From Oreohelix idahoensis (taxonomy: Eukaryota; Mollusca; Gastropoda; Stylommatophora; Oreohelicidae): 64,000 nucleotides of DNA. The stretch lies in contig JAMPIV010018960.1 in the NCBI GenBank assembly GCA_024509875.1, positions 36,001-100,000 on the forward strand. Direction: 5' to 3'. The notes beneath the pieces were generated by a model that was given only the letters and a program-made list of their open reading frames with translations, ran no database searches and was not told the origin of the DNA. Within the stretch, counting starts at the first letter, position 1; each line of letters begins with the position of its first letter. A program made the position numbers and the translations under genes. Below, in pieces: positions 57,595 to 64,000 of the stretch.

Positions 57595-59565
57595 AGTGAC
57601 ATCTAATGGAAATATAGCCTACTGTATCCGACAGCCTTTCGTGACCTCGGCGTAATTTTATAATTCACTAGCAAGCCATGCATTAACACCCCGCGTTTAC
57701 TCATATTTAATCCACGCCTCTTTTTCTTGAAATGTAAACAAACAGACATATCACCAACTTCCGCGACCTGCCAGCATAACAGGCAGCGAGCTCTGATTTG
57801 TTTACCTAAGTTTCTCACGCGAGCGGATCTGTCAATCATCAAGATAGCAGACAGACGCACTTGAGATAAACACTTAACCCTTTGATCTTCAGATACGGAA
57901 GGAATTTCTGACGCCGATTAGCATTTCATCTCGAGACGCGAGCGATTTTGAAAGAAACCCCGTTATCGGGACGAGGGCCTTTAATGTTGGTCAAGCAGCG
58001 CTCGAATAGAGAAACGGCGGCCGGCTAAGAGAACTTTTCATCTGGTCCACAGTTTCTCAATTCTTATAGTTCGAACGTTAATGCGAAATTAACAACATTA
58101 GGGATCAGAGAGCCAATGAATATATATATAAACTGCGTCTTTCTCAAATCTGTAATCATTTGTCGTACACAACAATATTTCGGAGAGTCTAAACACGTTA
58201 GCTAGAACCATTGTGAATAGATGTGTTAATAGTTCGTGGGGATTTCATTTCTGTATTTCTGGCACGATCTGATCAACGGCTACCAGCGGGTTTTTTATTA
58301 GGCTTTATTTGGTCTATATTTTGGTCCATTGTGGTCTATGTTGGCCTTTTCTCCATTTACTGATCGGGGTAAAGTTGTCTTCGTCTGGCTTACGCGTCTC
58401 CAAGTTCAGTTGTGAATAGGACCGGCCACAGAGACTAACTAACATTTTAATAGTAAATTAACTGGACTATAAACACCAGAAATTATTTATGCAATTTTAT
58501 CAGCCCACTGGGGTGTAAAAGAAATAACAGTTCTCCCGACTTCGGATAGTCGTATCCAAGTGGATTTGTATTCAGAAGAGTTACGCTATTTCAGAATCGG
58601 CACTAACCAGAGTCGGCCGATAGGATTTACCATCATTATCAATTAACAATAATTAAGAGTTTGTTAGCAATCAGATGTTTTCATACTGTTTACCGTGAAC
58701 ACCAGATAGCTCAGAGTTTCGGAATTAACTATTCAAGGTGATATTGTTTATCCAGGAAATCAACCACAAAATTATGTGTTCCCCTTATAAAATTTAATTA
58801 TTGCAAAGGAGGGACTGGGGCCCAATTCGGAAGATAATTACTCTGAACCTTATATACATATTCATGGATTTTTACGTCCAACAGATTGTTTCTTCAAGAA
58901 TATGGTAAGAAACGAGATTGTGTGGCCATGTATGACAGAAAGAGAGTGAAATATTTTCTTTAGTGCAGGAAACATTGTAGCATCTGCACTATGTTTGACT
59001 ATTGCTTAATTTTATTGGATAATGTTTAGTGGGAACTGTGTTCTTTCTCTACTGTCTATACTGTAACCTAGTGCTAAACGTTTAACCTTTGGGGTTATTA
59101 ACTCGTTGGGTTCTTATCTTCTCAATGAGGGGAGGGCACTGGTATTTTATTTTTCTATATATGTAATTCTGATGTATTTGATGTTTCTCTTATTTAGATA
59201 TTCGATGTTGTAAAGTTTAATGATAATAAACAACAAAAGAGCTAAACTTTGTGTGTTGGTCAAACCCATACCCAAATTAACCATAGTTTTTTTCATGTTT
59301 GTGTGTCTTGTTGTCACACAGCTGTGTGTGAGTGTTAGTGAAACTTATATTTCTCAATAAAGAGAGATTCAAGATTGTCTTATACTAAATTATAGTCTTA
59401 TAAATAGGCTGGACTAGAGAAACTACTCAGTCCAGAGACAGATCTTCTCCTTAAACTATCCACTCGTGAAAAATCTATTTCTTACACCTGTACTTCTCAC
59501 GTACTATCACCATCCTATACTCAAGCGGGACCTTACATAACTTTAAAACCTATCTAAGCACGACA
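57595..59565 (+). repeat. 3' LTR of the Gmr1-like composite
   Basis: 1971 bp, uninterrupted, ending GCACGACA. It matches 32925-34535 plus 42027-42373 in the same orientation and thereby exposes the 7.5-kb insertion in the 5' LTR. Confidence 0.88.
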
Positions 59566-60144
59566 TACATATCGCCTCTTCTGTCGCATCCCAGGATACG
59601 GTCTTTAATTTTTTGGTGGGCAGCTTTATCACCTTTAACTATCTGAGTAATACAACGATCGAGGGAAGCACGTCCCTTTTTGGCATCTGTCTTCAGGCTT
59701 ATCACTGTCGAGCTGAGAATATTAGGAATTGGCTGGCTTGCAATGTTCCTACTCATTCTGCAATGTAAGGACCAGAATTTCTGTGTTTTGTCAGTGCCCA
59801 CCTGTGTCACAAAGGCCTCCCACACTGTGTCTTTGGCTTCTATTGCCAAGCCCTTGAAGTAATTGATGACCCTTTACTTTTTCTCCTTAAAATCTTCCAC
59901 CTCTTCATCACTCATTGTCCTTCTCTTTCGTGCTATTCGCCATAACTTTGTCTCTCTTTCCTTTTCCAGTCATGCTGTCTTCACTGTCTCATGGTGGTTG
60001 TGTAAAATGTGCGTGAGTTGTTTTTTGTTTCGCAATTTAATGCAATATGTGCACAGGGCTACAACTATCATGTGAGTCTTATGATACTGGAAAGTCTGTT
60101 TCGGTTTCCTGTGTCTGGTGGCCTTTCCCTTCGCAATGAGTACT
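59566..60144 (-). pseudogene. Split LINE: linker between endonuclease and RT
   Basis: Minus strand. VLIAKGKATRHRKPKQTFQY from the SINE junction runs on, with stops, to EAFVTQVGTDKTQKFWSLHCRMSRN and ILSSTVISLKTDAKKG, ending at the composite insertion. The frame continues without a shift into 32924 on the other side of the 26.6-kb insertion. Confidence 0.75.
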
Positions 60145-60462
60145 TCTTCTTCTTCTTCTTCCTCCTCGTTCGCCCTGAAAAGGACGGTGGTTGCATTGTG
60201 TCTGTTTACGCCGTAGCTGTGATATCTGCACCTTTCGGTCGACACATCCGACTTCAGCACGGCATTTTTTAGGGACCGGGTTTGCCTTCCCATTGCGATT
60301 CGTACTCGCTCAGCCAGACTGCACTGCTGCAGACTGTTTCCAGGACCACCACGTGGAGGTGGAGTACGGTCTTGACCAGCTCTGGTTCGCTGATCCTTAT
60401 GCAAGCAAGCAGTCAAGCTATGGGTCGCTGACTGCATTCACTATTGATGCATCTTTGGGTCC
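60145..60462 (-). mobile_element. SINE-like element with (GAA)n tail in the LINE
   Basis: The 11-bp duplication CAATGAGTACT lies at 60134-60144 and 60463-60473. Minus strand: it starts GGACCCAAAGATGC and ends in AGGAGGAAGAAGAAGAAG. It differs from the inserts at 23430 and 29253 except for the GAA tail. CCGTCCTTTTCAGGGCGAAC lies just before the tail. Confidence 0.8.
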
Positions 60463-60610
60463 CAATGAGTACTACAAAAGGTAGATGATCGCTTTGCTGA
60501 GGTTGCAATACATCCCGACGGGCAACGGTGGCGGCAGCATTATAAATCAATGCCAGATATATGACACCTTCAGTATCCCCTGGTCCAGATGCCAGTCTTG
60601 TTGGGGCGTC
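60463..60610 (-). pseudogene. Split LINE: end of AP endonuclease domain
   Basis: Minus strand GPGDTEGVIYLALIYN and LQPQQSDHLPFVV, the SDHxP catalytic box of LINE endonucleases. The rest of the endonuclease is missing: coding resemblance stops where the 30-bp minisatellite begins. Confidence 0.75.
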
Positions 60611-60672
60611 TGAGAGGGGTAGAGACAAAACTAGGTATTCTGAGAAGAATAGAGACAGAAATTGATATTCTT
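60610..60672 (+). repeat. 30-bp minisatellite, left block
   Basis: About two units of the GAGAGGGATAGAGACAGAAC type (CTGAGAGGGGTAGAGACAAAAC ... here in variant form), the same repeat as 62460-62780. Confidence 0.8.
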
Positions 60673-62459
60673 TCGCATACCTGTCAACATGTACGTCAAG
60701 CCCGTACAACGTACGGGAAATTGATACCTTTAGTTTTGTACGCCCGTACAAGGTTGTTGTACGAATTTTCTAGACAAAAAAATATTCGCTAATACATGTT
60801 TTTTTTAATCCATTGTTTTTTAATTCTGGGACTTCTCGGCATCCATTTTTAAAACGAGATCTCTCCCGCAACAAATCATATCCTTTAATTCCTTATAATT
60901 CTGCCAGTAAGTTTGACGTCTCTCAAACATATTTGGACTCTCGACAAGACAAGAAGCATTTTTATCGTTATTTGTTATTAACAACGATTGCGACTAACCA
61001 TTGACGCCATTAAAAAAAAACAGCTAAGTATCTGATATTGTATTCATAATATGGTGGCAGAAATGAAGCACTATGGATCATGTGGTCGTCTTTAGCCCAA
61101 TATGCCCTGATGACTACTGTTTGGTAAGAATTCAATTACAGATTTATAATGGGTAAGTTCGAAGTTTATTATTCGTTATTTTTAACGTACGATGTTGTCT
61201 TGGGTTGTTTTTTTTTTGGGGGGGGGGAGGGGGGGGGGGGCATTTACTATATATCAATACGATGGGAAGACGGAACAAAACAGGCAACGACGCGTAGGCT
61301 TATGTCTAGATTACTACGGTAATTGAGCCGAAATAAATTCTGTAGGTGGGAAAAAAAATTGTCTGTTGCAATAGTTTTTATTGTTTTTTTTTTCGTTTTT
61401 TTTAAAGTCTGATATGGGTGTTTTCTTGCAAGATATTATTTGTTTATAAGCTGGGAACAGAGGTAGGTTTAGCGTTAAGGTTAGCGTTATTTAATGTGTT
61501 TCTTAACGTGCATCGTAGGGATTTGCGTCAAGAGATGAAACTCCGAAATACAGTTACGCGAGGCATCTTTGAGCAAAGTCAATTACGAGAGGGCGTCAGT
61601 GTGATTATCGACTCTTATTACTGTGTTTGTTTGGTTTTTTTAAATGAAATAATTAATTTTTTTATTATATCAGAACCATCACGGTGTGTGGGCACGTTAT
61701 AACGCGTGAAAAAGCTGTAAATACAATTTTCCATTTTCTTTTTGTTTCTTGCTGAGCAAAACGGTGAGAAAGATGTACTTTACCTTTTTGGTGGGAATAA
61801 AGAACAGTGGGACGAGTTCTTCTGTGCCATCGTCGTTAGAGTCAGAATTATAGAAACGGTATAGAATTAGGTTTATGATTCCTAAACCTAACTTTTTACA
61901 CCTCCAACCGCTCCCCTTTTTATTGCTTCTCTAAATTAGGTTGAAATGAAGGACAGTAGACCATCTGTTTGATACGGACTTAAAAAAGAATTCAGAAACA
62001 ACAGCTCGAAGACAGGGTCAGAGGTCGTGGTAGTAGTCGCAATATTTTGCATAATAATGACCGTTTTTTTCATTGGAATAATGGTAGGGCAATGTATTCT
62101 CAGAGCATTTTTTATTATATTGTTACATATATGTAGCATCCATATCATCACCACAGATATAGTTCTAATCTTTCCGTTATAAAATGAATTATTTTCTAGG
62201 GCATTTTACAAAACTAACACAAACATCACCATGTTATGAATGCTGTGATAACCTTAAAGGATTTGACACATTTTAAATGATTATCACTCACATAAAGAAA
62301 AATATGAGACTTTATTAAGTTCATTTGTCGTTTTAAAACTGTACCGCACATAATATGTTAATATATTTTGTGCGTAAGGTTTTTGTGTGTACGTAAGGTT
62401 TTTACGTGATTTTACTGGTCCGGCGTATAGGTTTTCGTCTCATGAGGTTGACGGGTTTG
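60673..62459. other. 1.8-kb segment splitting the minisatellite
   Basis: No gene recognised. Ends CATACCTGTCAACATG and, reversed, CAAACCCGTCAACCTC are weakly similar and could be decayed inverted repeats of a non-autonomous DNA transposon. G-runs occur at 61218-61241. Confidence 0.4.
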
Positions 62460-62780
62460 AAGGGGTAGAGACAGAACTTGATATTCTGAGAGGAGTAGAG
62501 ACATGACTTGGTATTCTGAGAGGGATAGAGACAGAACTTGATGTTCTGAGAGGGAAAGAAACAAAACTGGATATTCTGACAGGGTAGAGACAAAACTGGA
62601 TATTATAAGAGAGACTGAGACAGAACTTGGTATTCTGAGAGGGATAGAGACAGAACTGGGAATTATGAGAGGGAATGAGACAGAACTGGGTATTCTGAGA
62701 GGGACAGAAACAGAACCTGGTATTCTGATAGGAGTAGAGACATAACTGAGTATTCCGAGAGGGATAGAGATAGAACGTAT
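62460..62780 (+). repeat. 30-bp minisatellite, right block
   Basis: About ten imperfect units of GAGAGGGATAGAGACAGAAC plus TNGGTATTCT. Confidence 0.95.
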
Positions 62781-63362
62781 GCTTAACGTGGCTACATTTA
62801 AGTTCGGAATGAAAACTTACCCGAATTATTCGAAAATTCTAGTTAACATATATCGATAAAGCCAAAGAAGATAAATGACTGGGACCTGCAGAACAAGGTG
62901 ACCATACATCCGGATTTTTCCAGCTTTTTATGCCTAAACTGTGCATCCAACTGGATTTGTTTTTATTTATTTTGAAATATCCTGCTTTTTCCTGATATAC
63001 TAAATTAAATGAAAGACTCCACTTTGAAAATTCCTCATTTGAATTTCACTTTCGACGACTAAAATTCAAAAGAATCGAGCTAATAATGTATCATCAATCC
63101 TGCAAGCTTTCATGTTCTTGGATTGTTTATACAGAAATAGACTAAATCATGTTACTTTAACTCAGTTTTACAAATTTTTGCTCTATTTGTTTATTGCCCC
63201 CTGTTAGCAAAAAAATGCACTTTGAATGATAAACATTAGGTGTAGTCATTTAAAACTTTATTGTCTTTTACAAATAATTGTAATTTTATAATTGAATTAA
63301 ACATTAATTAATGACATAAATTTTACACAAACTCACTTTGTGACAAACTTTTAAAAAAAAAA

Positions 63363-63452
<90 letters not shown>

Positions 63453-63679
63453 ACTGTTTGCTTGGGCCATTCTAGTTTTAAACTGAGAAGCATCTCCCAT
63501 CTGAAGTTACTCGTCTGCACATCTATTTAAGTCTACTGATTTGTATTCATGTCACACTTCACATAGACACACATACGAATCATTAATACTGTTGCCTATT
63601 ATTTGGTACTTTGTCTTGGGATCAGTTCTTTTGTTTAAAAACAAACTAATTTTGTGTCATTTTAGATGTAAGAATAAGT
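62781..63679. other. Unassigned spacer with microsatellite
   Basis: Nothing recognised besides the (AT)n(GT)n tract. Confidence 0.4.
63364..63452 (+). repeat. (AT)n(GT)n compound microsatellite
   Basis: About 32 AT units followed by about 12 GT units. Confidence 0.97.
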
Positions 63680-63724
63680 GACATTTGTAGCTTTACAAGC
63701 CCAATGTTTACATGTTTATTTGAA

Positions 63725-64000
63725 GCTTCTGCTTCTTCTTCTTCTGCGGTCAGTTTGTACTCATGCTAAATCTACAGGCCTGTCGCCAGGACGAAGTCCA
63801 GTCTTTTCCAGGTCAGCACGGCAGCCCCTGAGCTTCTGCTTGAGCTCAGCATCCCTTGGCCAGGTCATACGTCGTGGGTCATCATGGGTTGGGCAGTTTT
63901 GGAGAATGTGTTTGTGGGTCTGGATTCCGGTTCCACATGGAGTTCATTTGTGAGATTTCCTGAGGCGATATACATAACTAAGTAATCTGCAGTGGCCAGT
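63725..64000 (-). pseudogene. LINE C-terminus with (GAA)n tail, cut by window edge
   Basis: Minus strand. A zinc-knuckle-like motif CGTGIQTHKHILQNCP is followed by DPRRMTWPRDAELKQKLRG and a stop at about 63764. A short UTR ends in GCAGAAGAAGAAGAAGC. This C-terminal pattern is frequent in RT genes of animal LINEs. The tail type is the same as that of the SINE-like inserts in this window. Confidence 0.7.

Larger units (their letters stand above)
32925..59565 (+). mobile_element. Composite: Gmr1-like gypsy element with nested insertions
   Basis: It runs from a 5' LTR (TGTGACG...GCACGACA) to a 3' LTR of the same family. After the 5' LTR come a tRNA-Pro-like primer site, a leader, gag, protease, integrase, RT and RNase H. 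Nested in it are a 7.5-kb LTR element (in the 5' LTR), a TTAA-flanked transposon holding a hAT (in the leader) and another hAT (apparently in gag). Flanks TATAT (32920-32924) and TACAT (59566-59570) agree at 4 of 5 bases. Joining the two flanks restores the reading frame of the minus-strand LINE on either side, which is strong evidence that the whole 26.6 kb is one insertion with later additions. Confidence 0.85.

Overview
This window looks like a transposon-dense intergenic block from a large invertebrate animal genome. An arthropod is my best guess, but nothing here fixes the species. The reasons are eukaryotic transposon families throughout (DD34D mariner, hAT, a TTAA-flanked element, RTE-type and RNase H-bearing LINEs, a LINE with a restriction-like endonuclease, Ty3/gypsy elements of unusual domain order, tRNA-derived and other SINEs), AT-rich spacers, long microsatellites and a 2.2-kb satellite. 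I see no convincing host gene, no rRNA gene and no functional tRNA gene.

Left part (1-9.2 kb): remains of Ty3/gypsy elements. A pol fragment (1-655) carries a 51-bp RTE tip. A pol remnant (3901-5820), in which the integrase C-terminus lies upstream of reverse transcriptase and RNase H, sits between two nearly identical 0.87-kb LTR-like repeats. A deleted mariner abuts an integrase zinc-finger fragment. 9.2-12 kb is unassigned. At 12067-16483 lies a LINE with zinc finger, reverse transcriptase (RT) and restriction-like endonuclease. It is flanked by almost identical 457-bp direct repeats containing a TATA-like motif and by a 6-bp candidate target duplication. That is an LTR-like layout on a non-LTR retrotransposon.

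Middle part (16.5-27.6 kb): two 5'-truncated LINE copies with clear target-site duplications (TSDs) (17937-18752; 21349-22082), microsatellites, and the 45-bp-period satellite (23095-25300) interrupted by a SINE-like insert. The insert's 3' tail resembles that of the neighbouring LINE.

Right part (27.6-60.6 kb): essentially one minus-strand LINE copy broken by insertions. An RTE element (27963-31467, itself holding a SINE) separates its RNase H from its RT. A 26.6-kb stack (32925-59565) separates its RT from its endonuclease, and removing the stack leaves an in-frame LINE junction. The stack is a Ty3/gypsy element of Gmr1-like order (gag-PR-IN-RT-RH, tRNA-Pro-like primer site, 1.97-kb LTRs). 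Its 5' LTR holds a young 7.5-kb LTR element (34536-42021) whose only gene is an intact 630-codon coiled-coil protein with a basic Asn-rich tail, and that element holds a tRNA-derived SINE. Its leader holds a TTAA-flanked transposon containing a hAT containing a deleted mariner. Its gag gene appears to be broken by a second hAT.

The last 3.4 kb has a 30-bp minisatellite split into two blocks, an (AT)n(GT)n tract and the C-terminus of one more LINE. The two leading candidates for undescribed biology are the repeat-flanked endonuclease LINE and the coiled-coil gene of the 7.5-kb LTR element.
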